Below, piece after piece: positions 47,736 to 56,499 of a DNA stretch of 64,000 bases. Location: positions 1-64,000 of the forward strand of contig CAJXSZ010000006.1 of the NCBI GenBank assembly GCA_913060815.1, read 5' to 3'. Source of the stretch: an uncultured Sulfitobacter sp. (GTDB lineage Bacteria > Pseudomonadota > Alphaproteobacteria > Rhodobacterales > Rhodobacteraceae). How positions within the stretch are numbered: the first letter of the stretch is position 1; the number at the start of each line of letters is the position of its first letter. The notes under the pieces were generated by a model. That model had not been told where the DNA came from. It made no database searches and worked only from the letters and a program-made list of their open reading frames with translations. The position numbers and the translations under genes were made by a program.

Positions 47736-47957
47736 ATGCTTAATAATATCGGTTTGCCAGGTTTACTGCTCATTGCAGTGGTTGTTTTGGTCCTCTTTGG
47801 TCGCGGTAAAATCTCCTCGCTGATGGGTGAAGTGGGTAAGGGGATTACGAGCTTCAAAAAGGGCATCAACGAGGGCGAAAAAGAGCTGTTGGATGACAAG
47901 GCCGACGATGTTGCTGACGTGCCGCAGCCTGATGTCGAGACCAAGGACAAGGTATAA
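47736..47957 (+). CDS. tatA: Sec-independent protein translocase TatA
   Basis: A 73-residue pore-forming Tat subunit. It has the single N-terminal membrane helix ([18 protein letters not shown]), the FGRGKI hinge and an amphipathic helix ([13 protein letters not shown]), then an acidic tail. The ATG at 47736 follows AGGAGAAGAG; the longer upstream frame is not conserved. It is the first gene of tatABC, which exports folded proteins such as cofactor-containing periplasmic enzymes. Confidence 0.94.
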   Translation: MLNNIGLPGLLLIAVVVLVLFGRGKISSLMGEVGKGITSFKKGINEGEKELLDDKADDVADVPQPDVETKDKV

Positions 47958-47960
47958 TCC

Positions 47961-48428
47961 ATGTTCGATATTGGCATGACCGAAATGCTGGTGGTGGGCG
48001 TTGTGGCGTTGATCGTCGTGGGGCCCAAGGATCTGCCGGTGATGTTTCGCCGCGTGGGCCAGTTTGTCGGCAAGGCCAAAGGCATGGCGCGCGAGTTTTC
48101 GAGTGCGATGAACAATGCCGCCGACGAGAGCGGCGTGCGTGAAGTCACCTCGGGCATCAACAAGTCACTCAAGGCGGCCACCAACCCTGTCGGGGCTGCG
48201 ATGGACGGGGTGAAGGAGGCGACGAGCAGCCTCACCAACCTCGACCCTGACAGTGAGACGGGCAAGATGGCGGCCAAAAAGGCCGATGCCTCGGCGCGCA
48301 TTGAGGCCAACTCGGCGCGTATGGCAGCAGAGCGCAAGGCGCGTGAAGCCAAAGAGGCGCTTGAAAAAGCGGATGAGCTTGAAAAGGCTCTCGCGGCGAA
48401 ACAAGCGGAGAAGAAAGCGGACACATGA
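47961..48428 (+). CDS. tatB: Sec-independent protein translocase TatB
   Basis: A 155-residue Tat receptor subunit. The first residues [25 protein letters not shown], described here as the conserved helix plus GPKDLP hinge, identify it. A long amphipathic helix ([19 protein letters not shown]) follows, and the tail beyond residue 90 is Ala/Glu/Lys-rich coiled coil ([19 protein letters not shown]). It lies three bases after tatA and overlaps tatC by four bases. Confidence 0.93.
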   Translation: MFDIGMTEMLVVGVVALIVVGPKDLPVMFRRVGQFVGKAKGMAREFSSAMNNAADESGVREVTSGINKSLKAATNPVGAAMDGVKEATSSLTNLDPDSETGKMAAKKADASARIEANSARMAAERKAREAKEALEKADELEKALAAKQAEKKADT

Positions 48429-49348
48429 GCGCCACAGATAATGACATCGACGACAGTGCCGCCCCGCTGATCGAGCATCTGGCGGAGCTGCGCACGCGGC
48501 TCATCCGCTCGGTTCTGGCCTTTGTGGTGGGGATGGTGATCTGCTTTTCTTTTGGCAGTGCGATCCTCGATTTCCTGCTGGTGCCGATTGAAAACACCAT
48601 GCGCAATCTGGGCAATCCCAACCCTGTGATGCAGTACACCGCACCGCAGGAGTATTTCTTTACGCTCATTCGAATCTCGATGGTGGGCGGTCTTGCCGTG
48701 AGCTTTCCTGTGATTGCCACGCAGCTTTGGCGGTTTGTGGCACCGGGGCTTTATAAAAACGAAAAGAACGCGTTTTTGCCATTCCTGATCGCTTCGCCCG
48801 TGTTGTTCCTGATGGGCGCTGCCTTTGCACATTATGTGGTTGTGCCGTTGGCGATGCAGTTCTTTCTCGGGTTCTCGGATGCGGCAAGCTATCTGTCTGC
48901 GCTGCTGGCAGACGGGGAGGTTAAGGCGTCGGGCATCGACATCGTGTTCAATGGTAAGGTGAACGAGAGCCTTGATATCACCCTCAAGATGATTGTGGCC
49001 TTCGGGCTGTGTTTTCAGCTTCCTGTGCTGCTGACGCTGATGGGTAAGGCGGGGCTGGTAGATGCACCGGGTCTGCGCCGCGTGCGCAAATACGCACTAG
49101 TCGGGATTTTGCTGCTGGCCGCACTGGTCACGCCGCCTGACGTTGTCACACAGCTTATCCTGTTTGTTGTGGTCTACGGCCTCTATGAAGTCTCGATCTT
49201 CCTTGTCAGCCGAGTGGACGCGAAGCGTGAGAAGCGGCTGCGTGAGGATGGTTTCTACGATGAGGACGAGGATGATTTCGAAGCGATGGCTGACGAGATG
49301 GACCGGGAAGAGCCCTCGATTGAAGATACCGAGGATGACCTCAAGTGA
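48425..49348 (+). CDS. tatC: Sec-independent protein translocase TatC
   Basis: A 307-residue six-helix receptor for twin-arginine signal peptides. Conserved parts are [16 protein letters not shown] near residue 13-28, the [32 protein letters not shown] region, seen as the cytoplasmic loop, and [10 protein letters not shown]. It ends with a strongly acidic tail ([19 protein letters not shown]), which makes it longer than E. coli TatC (258). It overlaps both neighbours by four bases. Confidence 0.95.
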   Translation: MSATDNDIDDSAAPLIEHLAELRTRLIRSVLAFVVGMVICFSFGSAILDFLLVPIENTMRNLGNPNPVMQYTAPQEYFFTLIRISMVGGLAVSFPVIATQLWRFVAPGLYKNEKNAFLPFLIASPVLFLMGAAFAHYVVVPLAMQFFLGFSDAASYLSALLADGEVKASGIDIVFNGKVNESLDITLKMIVAFGLCFQLPVLLTLMGKAGLVDAPGLRRVRKYALVGILLLAALVTPPDVVTQLILFVVVYGLYEVSIFLVSRVDAKREKRLREDGFYDEDEDDFEAMADEMDREEPSIEDTEDDLK

Positions 49349-50184
49349 GCGACTCCATGGAACGGATAGCGCAGGCGCTGGAGCGGATGTCTCCAGCGCC
49401 TGTGCGTGCACCAGATTTCAGCGCGGCCTCGGCCTTTGTCTGGCACACAGGGCCTGATCGTTTGGAGCCTGTGGAACACGTCTCACGGGTGGATATTGAT
49501 CTGCTGGTGGGGGTGGAGCGGTCGCGCGATACGCTGCTTGCTAATACACGCCAGTTTGCGGCGGGACTGCCTGCGAATAACGCGCTGCTGTGGGGCGCGC
49601 GGGGTATGGGAAAATCGAGCCTTGTCAAAGCTGTGCACGGCGCACTTGATGCTGAATTCACTGCTCTGAAAGTGGTGGAATTACAGCGCGAGGACCTGCC
49701 GTCGGTGGGGCGTCTGCTTAACCTGCTGCGCGGGGCGCCCGAGCGGTTTATCCTGTTCTGCGATGACCTGAGCTTTGGCCATGATGACGCGCATTACAAA
49801 TCGCTGAAAGCGGTGCTGGACGGGGGCATTGAGGGGCGGCCAGAAAATGTGGTGCTCTACGCGACCTCGAACCGTCGCCACCTCATGCCGCGCGACATGA
49901 TCGAGAACGAGCGTGGCTCTGCGATCAACCCTGCGGAAGCTGTAGAAGAGAAGGTGTCTCTCTCGGATCGCTTTGGTCTGTGGCTGGGCTTTCACGCCTG
50001 CGATCAGGATCAGTATCTGGCGATGATCCGCGGATACTGTGATGCATATGGCGTCGAGATCACCGACGATGATCTACGTGCGCAGGCAATCGAATGGCAG
50101 GCCACACGCGGGTCGCGGTCAGGGCGTGTGGCGTGGCAGTTCTTTACCGATCTGGCAGGTCGGCTGGGGGTTGCTTTAGGCTAA
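49345..50184 (+). CDS. DUF815-family ATPase
   Basis: A 279-residue P-loop AAA-type protein. The Walker A motif is GARGMGKSSLVKAV (near residues 85-98). The Walker B region is RFILFCDDLSFGHDD, followed by LKAVLDGGIEGRPENVVLYATSNRRHLM, the sensor-1 stretch. The family is widespread and uncharacterised. Its GTG start overlaps the tatC stop (GTGA), so it belongs to the tat transcript. A group of hairpins ending in T-rich sequence follows it. Confidence 0.88.
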   Translation: MSDSMERIAQALERMSPAPVRAPDFSAASAFVWHTGPDRLEPVEHVSRVDIDLLVGVERSRDTLLANTRQFAAGLPANNALLWGARGMGKSSLVKAVHGALDAEFTALKVVELQREDLPSVGRLLNLLRGAPERFILFCDDLSFGHDDAHYKSLKAVLDGGIEGRPENVVLYATSNRRHLMPRDMIENERGSAINPAEAVEEKVSLSDRFGLWLGFHACDQDQYLAMIRGYCDAYGVEITDDDLRAQAIEWQATRGSRSGRVAWQFFTDLAGRLGVALG

Positions 50185-50186
50185 GA

Positions 50187-50241
50187 GGGGCGCTGCCCCA
50201 TCCCCGCGCCTATGGGCGCAAGGATTCCCCGGAATATTTTT
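50187..50241 (+). terminator. Hairpin cluster/terminator after the tat operon
   Basis: Three small hairpins occur in a row: GGGGC-GCT-GCCCC (50187-50199), GCGCC-TATG-GGCGC (50206-50219) and ATTCC-CC-GGAAT (50224-50235). The last is followed by ATTTTT. The final part (GGAATATTTTTGACCAAAAG) resembles a short element seen often between genes of Rhodobacteraceae, as I recall. It probably terminates the rightward tat transcript. Confidence 0.65.
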
Positions 50242-50257
50242 GACCAAAAGAAGCGGA

Positions 50258-51508
50258 TTAGTTCAGGAACGGGCCAGGGTCGACGCTGTCAAAGCCGTTG
50301 CGGACCTCGAAGTGGAGGAAGGAATCATTGCCGCTGCGCAGTTTGGCGATGTTTTGGCCGCGTGAGATGCTGTCGCCTTTTTTGACGGAGACGTCATCGA
50401 CGTTGGCGTAGACCGTGAGCAGGTTGTTGGCGTGGCGCACTACGACAATCGGGATGCCATCGGCGCTTTTTGTGATGGCGGCAACCGTGCCTGTGTCGGC
50501 GGCTTTTACCGGGGTTCCGGGGGCTGCTTTGATGTTGATGCCTTCGTTCTTACCCTTTGCATATTCGCGGATGATGGTGCCGTTCACGGGACGCACGAAC
50601 TTGCCTGTGGTGGCGGGTTTTGTCGTCTTTCCTACGTCGGCAACGGGTTTCGGTGCTGGTGCTGGGGCGGTTGCCGTTTGCGTGGTGGCCTGTGTGGCTG
50701 TCGGTGCGGCGGCAGCGGCGGCTGGTGCCACGACCTCGGCTGGCAATGGTTTGGTTGCGGACGGCGGTGTCGGGGTGGCAGATCCTGCACCGGGCAAAGG
50801 TGTGGCGCTTGCGGTTTGTGCCGGTTGGCGCGCGGGCGGGTTTTGCGAGGCTACCGGGATCAACAGAAACTGACCTGCGCGAATGGCGAAGTCAGAGCCG
50901 AGGCCGTTCCATTCAGCGAGATCCTTGACGGGGACCGAATAGAGGCGGGCCACGGTGAACGCGGTCTCGCCACGCTCGACCTTATGGCGAACGGGCTCCC
51001 TGCCTGACTGCGCAGGCTGTGTTGTGGCAGGCAGAGGTGCGGTTTGTACGCCCGGGGTTGCGGCAGAGCGGTCGATGGCACCGCCCGCGACTGCGTTGAT
51101 GTCAACGGGTTGGATCGGACCTGTGCTGGCAGCGCCTGTAGCGGGAGACGGCTCGGACACGCGGGTTGGCAGTGCGATGATTTCGTCGCGGCGCAGGGTC
51201 ACATCCGCATCAATCCCGTTGAAACGGGCAAGCGCGCCCGCATCAAGACCGACACGCTGGGCAACTGTTGCGATGGTATCGCCACGGCGCGCGACTGCGA
51301 CCTGATAGTTCGGGTAGGAGATCACGCCACGGTCATCGGGTTCGGGGCGTGGGGCCAATGCTGCTTGGGCTGCGTCGGCGGTTGTGAACCCGCCCGTCAG
51401 TCCGCGCAGGTCGAAGTCAAGCGGCTCAGAGCAGCCTGCCAGGGTCACGCAAGCTGCGCCCGCAAGAAGTGAAATACGCATGCTGGTGCGATTGGTCCGA
51501 TATGTCAT
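50258..51508 (-). CDS. NlpD-like lipoprotein (two LysM, LytM/M23 domain)
   Basis: A 416-residue outer-membrane lipoprotein candidate. The signal ends in a lipobox TLAGC (C26). Two LysM peptidoglycan-binding modules follow (VARRGDTIATVAQRVGL and KVERGETAFTVARLYSV starts), then a Pro/Ala/Thr-rich linker and a C-terminal LytM fold. The M23 metal ligands are altered: NEGIN in place of HxGxD and FLHFEV in place of HLHFE, so it should be inactive as a peptidase, like NlpD and EnvC, which activate cell-wall amidases. The ATG at 51508 has AAGGA upstream. The order here, reading leftward, is surE-pcm-nlpD. Confidence 0.9.
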   Translation of the reverse strand: MTYRTNRTSMRISLLAGAACVTLAGCSEPLDFDLRGLTGGFTTADAAQAALAPRPEPDDRGVISYPNYQVAVARRGDTIATVAQRVGLDAGALARFNGIDADVTLRRDEIIALPTRVSEPSPATGAASTGPIQPVDINAVAGGAIDRSAATPGVQTAPLPATTQPAQSGREPVRHKVERGETAFTVARLYSVPVKDLAEWNGLGSDFAIRAGQFLLIPVASQNPPARQPAQTASATPLPGAGSATPTPPSATKPLPAEVVAPAAAAAAPTATQATTQTATAPAPAPKPVADVGKTTKPATTGKFVRPVNGTIIREYAKGKNEGINIKAAPGTPVKAADTGTVAAITKSADGIPIVVVRHANNLLTVYANVDDVSVKKGDSISRGQNIAKLRSGNDSFLHFEVRNGFDSVDPGPFLN

Positions 51509-51567
51509 CTGTGATGTCCTTGTCACTGCCCATCTCGTGTCCCCGAGATTTTGGCCTTTGTACCAGA

Positions 51568-52233
51568 TTATGTGTCTTTGCCCAACCCTTCGAGGAGTGG
51601 AACAAAGCGAACTGCGCGCATTTCGTCATATTCCAGCCCGTTAGTGGTTTTTCGCACACGGATGAGATGTTGAACGGCATCTGATTGACCTACAGGCAGT
51701 ACCATAATGCCGCCTACCTTGAGCTGGGCGAGCAGCGGACCCGGAGGGTCTTCGGCGGCGGCGGTCACAATGATGCGGTCAAAGGGGGCCTGTTCGGGGA
51801 GGCCATGGCTGCCGTCGGCGGTCATGGTGGTGATGTTGGTAAGGTCCATTTGCTCAAAGATCGCACGGGCCTCATGGACGAGACGGCGGTGGCGGTCGAT
51901 GGTGTAGACGCGCCGCGCAAGCTTGCTCAGGATTGCCGCCTGATAGCCCGAGCCTGTGCCGATCTCGAGCACTTTGTCACGCGGGCTGACTTCCAGCGCT
52001 TGGGTCATGAGGCCGACGACGGAGGGCTGGCTGATGGTTTGGCCGCAGGCGATGGGCAGGGGCATGTCCTCATAGGCGCGCTCGGCGAACAGCCCGCGAA
52101 TGAACGGTCCACGGTCCACGGCCTCCATCGCGGTGAGCACGGCGGAATCCGTGACACCCTTGGAGCGTAAGGCATAGAGGAACTGCATCTTGCGCTCTGC
52201 CGCGGTCGGTCTGTCGTCAGGCAGGTCGATCAT
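51568..52233 (-). CDS. pcm: Protein-L-isoaspartate O-methyltransferase
   Basis: A 221-residue SAM-dependent repair methyltransferase acting on isoaspartyl residues in aged proteins. PCMT motifs are visible: [23 protein letters not shown] for substrate recognition and [17 protein letters not shown] for SAM binding. It overlaps surE by four bases, and the surE-pcm-nlpD order is a conserved stationary-phase/repair neighbourhood in proteobacteria. It ends 59 bases before the lipoprotein start. Confidence 0.94.
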   Translation of the reverse strand: MIDLPDDRPTAAERKMQFLYALRSKGVTDSAVLTAMEAVDRGPFIRGLFAERAYEDMPLPIACGQTISQPSVVGLMTQALEVSPRDKVLEIGTGSGYQAAILSKLARRVYTIDRHRRLVHEARAIFEQMDLTNITTMTADGSHGLPEQAPFDRIIVTAAAEDPPGPLLAQLKVGGIMVLPVGQSDAVQHLIRVRKTTNGLEYDEMRAVRFVPLLEGLGKDT

Positions 52234-53015
52234 GTGTCGAGGTCGGAAAGATTTGGAAAGGTGTCATGAGCCGTAAGATCTGCGCGCATGGGCGTGACGG
52301 AGATATAACCGTCGAGATTTACCGCTGCGTCCGTGCCAGCGGCCGGCGGAATTTGCTGGTTGCCGCCTGAAATCCACAAAAACCGCCGCCCGTTGGGCGC
52401 GTCATGCGGGATGGTTGAGAAATTCACGCCGGGACGGCGGCCTTGGGGGGCTGTACGGATGCCTTTGACATCTTTGCCAGCCACGGGCGGGAAGTTCACG
52501 TTCCAGAATACGCTGTAGCCGTTCTTGTCGTCCTGCTTCTGGGCGAGGATGCGTTGGCAGACGTCTGCGCCGTGCTGGACTGCCGCCTCGAAAGGATCAT
52601 CAAGGTCGCGGTTTGCGGGGCCGTAGAATTGCGAGAGGGCAACGGACGTGACACCCTGCAACGCCCCTTCGATTGCGGCACCGATAGTGCCTGAATAGAG
52701 CGTGTTCTCGGCGGCGTTGTTGCCACGGTTCACACCCGAGAGGATAAGATCGGGGCGGGCGTCCTTCATCGGGTCGTAAAGCGCGCAGAGAACGCAATCG
52801 GCGGGGCTGCCCTCAATCATGTAGCGGCGGGGGGCCAGCTCGGTAATGAGGGTGGGTTTTGTGTAGTTGATACAATGCGCTACGCCCGATTGCTCGAATG
52901 CGGGCGCGATGGTCCAGACCTCGCCATCGGCTCCTGCGAGCGCGGCGGCGATACCTTCTAGGACGCGCAGGCCCGGTGCATTGATGCCGTCGTCATTGGT
53001 AACCAGAATTCGCAT
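52230..53015 (-). CDS. surE: 5'/3'-nucleotidase SurE
   Basis: A 261-residue metal-dependent nucleotidase. It starts [16 protein letters not shown], with the DD metal ligands at residues 8-9, and has the conserved [25 protein letters not shown] loop, cited in part. The ATG at 53015 follows AAGGGG; the frame is open 13 codons upstream. It acts on nucleoside monophosphates, and possibly on short polyphosphates in some members. It is paired with pcm. Confidence 0.94.
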   Translation of the reverse strand: MRILVTNDDGINAPGLRVLEGIAAALAGADGEVWTIAPAFEQSGVAHCINYTKPTLITELAPRRYMIEGSPADCVLCALYDPMKDARPDLILSGVNRGNNAAENTLYSGTIGAAIEGALQGVTSVALSQFYGPANRDLDDPFEAAVQHGADVCQRILAQKQDDKNGYSVFWNVNFPPVAGKDVKGIRTAPQGRRPGVNFSTIPHDAPNGRRFLWISGGNQQIPPAAGTDAAVNLDGYISVTPMRADLTAHDTFPNLSDLDT

Positions 53016-53074
53016 GAAAAACCCCTTTTTGCCTTGATAAGCGAGGGATCGCACACGGGCAAGCGAGGGGGTGC

Positions 53075-53719
53075 TTATTTATCCAGAATTGCCAGAAGGC
53101 GGGCGGCCTCCGCGTGGATATCATGCAGGTCTTCGCGGTTCTCACCGGGGTAAAAGCGTGCGCGTGTGGCTGTGGGCATTGGCTGTGGCGTCAGGATGTC
53201 AACGCGAGGACCGATGCGGGCTGTCTCGGTTTGCCAGCTTCGGGCAAGGGCGATTTGCGCGGCCTTGGTCGCGCCGTAGCTGCCAAAGAATTTCTGGCCT
53301 GCCACGGGATCATCAAAGAAAACAGCGCGGCCATCGGTGCCCAAAAGGGGGGCGATGTAGTTGATCAGCGTCGAGGTGGCGGTGATGTTTCCCGCGATTG
53401 ATTTCTCGAGGTCTTTTGCATCCACATGCTGCGTCGGCGTGAGCGGGGCCGCGTGAATGGCAGTGTGGCACCACAGGTCAACGGTGCCCCAGCGATCATG
53501 GATGCCGCGACACAATGTTTGCATGGCACCAGTATCGGTGACGTTCATCGGGGCGAGCGTGGCTTGGCCGCCTTTGGCTTTGATGCGGTCATCAAGCTCT
53601 TCAAGCGCGCCGACGGTGCGGCCCACGGCGATGATGTGATGGGTGGGTGCCAACGCTTCGGCGAGTGCGGCCCCAAGGCCGCGTGACGCGCCTGTGATCA
53701 ATGCAGTTTTCTGTTTCAT
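53075..53719 (-). CDS. Short-chain dehydrogenase/reductase family protein
   Basis: A 214-residue SDR with the cofactor loop ALITGASRGLGAAL (residues 6-19) and the catalytic pair in YGATK (Tyr and Lys present). The usual Ser about 13 residues before the Tyr appears to be replaced within VFFDDPVAG. NNAG is likewise changed, to WCHTAIHA. The C-terminus is short. Without a clear substrate or neighbours of related function it can only be called an SDR. It lies 59 bases before the surE start and 42 bases after the next gene upstream. Confidence 0.82.
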   Translation of the reverse strand: MKQKTALITGASRGLGAALAEALAPTHHIIAVGRTVGALEELDDRIKAKGGQATLAPMNVTDTGAMQTLCRGIHDRWGTVDLWCHTAIHAAPLTPTQHVDAKDLEKSIAGNITATSTLINYIAPLLGTDGRAVFFDDPVAGQKFFGSYGATKAAQIALARSWQTETARIGPRVDILTPQPMPTATRARFYPGENREDLHDIHAEAARLLAILDK

Positions 53720-53761
53720 GCAGGGGATATGCGCGGGGCGGGAGGGCGCGTCAAGAGGCGC

Positions 53762-54025
53762 CTAGCCCTGCGGCATCCGCATCGTGCTCTGTTGCCCCAT
53801 ACGTGACAGCACCAGACGGTCTTCCGCAATAGCGCGTACCGTGCCGCCTGCAACACTGTCACCAATGGCCACCGTCTGCGTCTTGCCATTCGGCAGTCGG
53901 ATCAGGGCGCGAAATGACTGGGGTGTTCCGAAGACACCGATAAGCGCCGTTCTATCGAGGTCTGCTTTTTCGGTTGCGTGGCGTTCAACTTTGGGAGGTG
54001 TGGCCGTGCCCGTCGCGGTGCTCAT
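53762..54025 (-). CDS. Small PilP/GspC-like domain protein
   Basis: An 87-residue protein. Residues 26-87 (ALIGVFGTPQSFRALIRLPN through TVAIGDSVAGGTVRAIAEDRLVLSRMG) resemble the beta-rich homology domain of GspC/PilP proteins, which sit in the periplasm in type II secretion or type IV pili. No signal peptide or membrane helix is visible, and no pilus or secretion genes are nearby, so the role is uncertain. The gene has its own plausible promoter at 54057-54084. Confidence 0.7.
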   Translation of the reverse strand: MSTATGTATPPKVERHATEKADLDRTALIGVFGTPQSFRALIRLPNGKTQTVAIGDSVAGGTVRAIAEDRLVLSRMGQQSTMRMPQG

Positions 54026-54056
54026 TACGTTTCCTTTGCTGTAGTTCAGCGCTGGA

Positions 54057-54084
54057 ATTATATACTGTCGCTTAGAGTCGTAAG
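54057..54084 (-). promoter_or_regulatory. Candidate promoter of the PilP/GspC-like gene
   Basis: On the minus strand a perfect TATAAT -10 hexamer occupies 54062-54057, about 32 bases before the start codon at 54025. With a 16-base spacer the -35 would be CTTACG (54084-54079), a weak match. The -10 makes this one of the better promoter candidates in the window. Confidence 0.45.
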
Positions 54085-54210
54085 GGGGGGCTGGCTCCCT
54101 CGGCAGTCCTTTGCCACAGCGTAGGCAAAAGAGCGCTTGTACGGATTTCGGACGGATAGACCGCGGATGATTTTCGGCGCGTCAGGCGGCGGATTAGTGC
54201 CAGAGCGACA

Positions 54211-54239
54211 CGCCTCCCGGATCAGATCCGAAGGAGGCG
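54211..54239 (-). terminator. Stem-loop downstream of purF
   Basis: CGCCTCC followed by CGGATC pairs with GATCCG and GGAGGCG, forming a long near-perfect stem with a two-base bulge, nine bases after the purF stop (minus strand). No T-run follows, so it is either a weak terminator or a 3' stabilising structure. Confidence 0.5.
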
Positions 54240-54247
54240 GGGCGCCT

Positions 54248-55732
54248 TTACTCAGCCGCAGGCTTCATCACAAAGCCGTCTTGCACCTTGTCTGCGGGAA
54301 CCACGGGGTATTCGCCCGAGAAGCAGGCATCGCAATACTGGGGGCACGACTTTTTGCGCCCCTCTGCCTCGCCCACGGCGCGGTAGAGCCCGTCGAGCGA
54401 GATGAATTTGAGGCTGTCGACGCCCAGATGGTCGCGCATCTCGTCCTCGGACATCGTGGCGGCCAGCAGCTTGTCGCGGTCGGGCGTATCGACCCCGTAA
54501 AAGCAGGGCCAAGCGGTGGGTGGCGATGCGATGCGGAAGTGGACCTCGGCAGCGCCCGCATCAAGGATCATTTCCTTGATTTTACGGCTGGTGGTGCCGC
54601 GCACGACGCTGTCGTCAACCAGAATGATGCGTTTGCCCTTCACCAGCGCGCGGTTCACGTTGAGCTTGAGGCGCACACCCATGTTGCGGATGCTCTCGGT
54701 CGGCTCAATGAAGGTGCGGCCCATGTATTGGTTGCGGATGATGCCCATAGCATAGGGGATGCCGCTCTCGAGACCATAGCCGATGGCGGCGGGCGTACCT
54801 GAATCGGGGACGGGGCAGACCAGATCGGCCTCTATAGGGTTCTCTTTGGCCAGCTCGCGACCAATCGCTTCGCGCGTCTCATAGACGCTTCGGCCTCCGA
54901 GGATGCTGTCGGGTCGTGAGAAATAGACATGCTCGAAGATGCAGAATTTGGAGGGCTGCGGGCGGAAGGGGAAATGGCTCTGGACGCCGTTTTCGTTGAT
55001 GACGACCATCTCTCCTGGCTCGATCTCGCGCACGAATTCGGCACCGATGATGTCCAGCGCACATGTCTCGGAGCTGAGCGCATAGCCGTCGCCGAGTTTG
55101 CCCAGCACCAACGGGCGCACGCCCAGCGGGTCGCGCACACCGATCAGCTTCGTGCGGGTCATGGCAACGATGGAGAACGCCCCCTCGACACGGCGCAGTG
55201 CATCTTCCATCCGCTCGGGAATGGTCTGCTGCAAGGAACGGGCCATGAGGTGGATAATGCACTCAGAATCGGAGGACGACTGGAAGATCGAGCCGCGCTC
55301 GATCAGTTCGCGGCGCAGGGCGTTGGCATTTGTGATGTTGCCGTTATGCGCGATCGCGGCACCGCCCATGGCAAATTCGCCAAAGAAGGGCTGCACGTCG
55401 CGGATTGCGGTCTGGCCCTTGGTGCCTGAGGTGGAATAGCGGACATGCCCGATGCCAAGCGATCCGGGCAACGTTTCCATCACTTTCTGGCTGGTGAAGT
55501 TGTCGCGGACATAGCCGAAGCGGCGAGCAGACTGAAATCCAGCCTCTATGTCGTGGGTAACGATTCCCCCCGCTTCCTGGCCGCGGTGTTGGAGCGCATG
55601 CAGGCCGAGGGCCACGAAGTTCGACGCATCGGCCACACCTACGACGCCAAAAATGCCGCATTCTTCCTTTAGTTTATCATCGTCACCCGCATCGGTAAGG
55701 TAGGACGTGTCAAATGGATGGGCGGGGGGCAT
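54248..55732 (-). CDS. purF: Amidophosphoribosyltransferase
   Basis: Catalyses the first step of purine synthesis, using glutamine and PRPP to make phosphoribosylamine. The Ntn-hydrolase domain starts at CGIFGVVG after a propeptide of about 23 residues that is removed to expose the Cys. HRGQEAGG and GHVRYSTSG follow, and the PRPP loop is IILVDDSVVRGTTSRK. The ATG at 55732 gives 494 residues. A TTG at 55756 has a perfectly spaced AGGAG (55764-55768) and would add eight residues to the propeptide without changing the mature enzyme. Confidence 0.93.
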   Translation of the reverse strand: MPPAHPFDTSYLTDAGDDDKLKEECGIFGVVGVADASNFVALGLHALQHRGQEAGGIVTHDIEAGFQSARRFGYVRDNFTSQKVMETLPGSLGIGHVRYSTSGTKGQTAIRDVQPFFGEFAMGGAAIAHNGNITNANALRRELIERGSIFQSSSDSECIIHLMARSLQQTIPERMEDALRRVEGAFSIVAMTRTKLIGVRDPLGVRPLVLGKLGDGYALSSETCALDIIGAEFVREIEPGEMVVINENGVQSHFPFRPQPSKFCIFEHVYFSRPDSILGGRSVYETREAIGRELAKENPIEADLVCPVPDSGTPAAIGYGLESGIPYAMGIIRNQYMGRTFIEPTESIRNMGVRLKLNVNRALVKGKRIILVDDSVVRGTTSRKIKEMILDAGAAEVHFRIASPPTAWPCFYGVDTPDRDKLLAATMSEDEMRDHLGVDSLKFISLDGLYRAVGEAEGRKKSCPQYCDACFSGEYPVVPADKVQDGFVMKPAAE

Positions 55733-55908
55733 CGTCTTGGGCGGTGTGTCGGGCAAGGGTACGCTCCTGAAACCTGCAAAAGTTGGGGCAGGTTTACGAA
55801 ACTCCACGCGCAGAGTCACGCTGTGAATTGGCAAAAACGTGTCCAGACGTGGAATGTCAGTTGCGTGCGCAGAATTATCGCGCAGCGCCGTTTTACGGGC
55901 GGCAGTGA

Positions 55909-56466
55909 TTAGCTGCTTGTGCAGGAGGACACGAGCGCCTCGTAGCGGCCTGTGATCCATCCAAGTGCCTGATCAGGATCAGAATTCTGGATGTCATCCG
56001 TAAACTGGCTGAACACAGCAGAGGAGCGGCTGTCCTCGACCATTGTGAACTGCTGGCCTGTCATCACGGTCGAATAGACGAAAAAGGCGATCGCCACGAG
56101 CAGGATGCCGCGTGCCACACCGAAGATGAAACCCAACGCCTGATCGAAACCACCCAGAAACGAACGCTGTACCAGCGAGGAAAACAGCGGCGTGAAAAGC
56201 GAGACAATGACCAGCGTGATGGCCAGAACCAAGGTAAATGCACCAATAATGGACAACTCACAGCTGTCGGCGAGGAATTCACCGATGACAGGGATTTCAC
56301 GCACCAGCGGTTCGACCTGCGGAGCAAAGAGATAAGCGATGACCGCAGCGGCAACCCAACCGAGGATCGCCATCAATTCGCGCACAAAGCCACGACCATA
56401 AGCAAGCAGTGCTGAAAGCACGATCACCAGCGCCACCACGCCATCAATGATGGTAAAACCTTCCAT
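55909..56466 (-). CDS. cvpA: CvpA family membrane protein
   Basis: A 185-residue inner-membrane protein with four helices (about 8-26, 30-48, 68-90 and 103-125). The family start IIDGVVALVIVLSALLAYGRGFVRELM is visible as its first-helix/loop region. It is named after colicin V production but has broader roles in envelope homeostasis, and commonly neighbours purF, as here. It lies 176 bases from the purF start and 33 bases from the radA stop. Confidence 0.9.
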   Translation of the reverse strand: MEGFTIIDGVVALVIVLSALLAYGRGFVRELMAILGWVAAAVIAYLFAPQVEPLVREIPVIGEFLADSCELSIIGAFTLVLAITLVIVSLFTPLFSSLVQRSFLGGFDQALGFIFGVARGILLVAIAFFVYSTVMTGQQFTMVEDSRSSAVFSQFTDDIQNSDPDQALGWITGRYEALVSSCTSS

Positions 56467-56499
56467 GCCCGTCTCGCCTTTTTTGTCTTGGGGCGCGCG

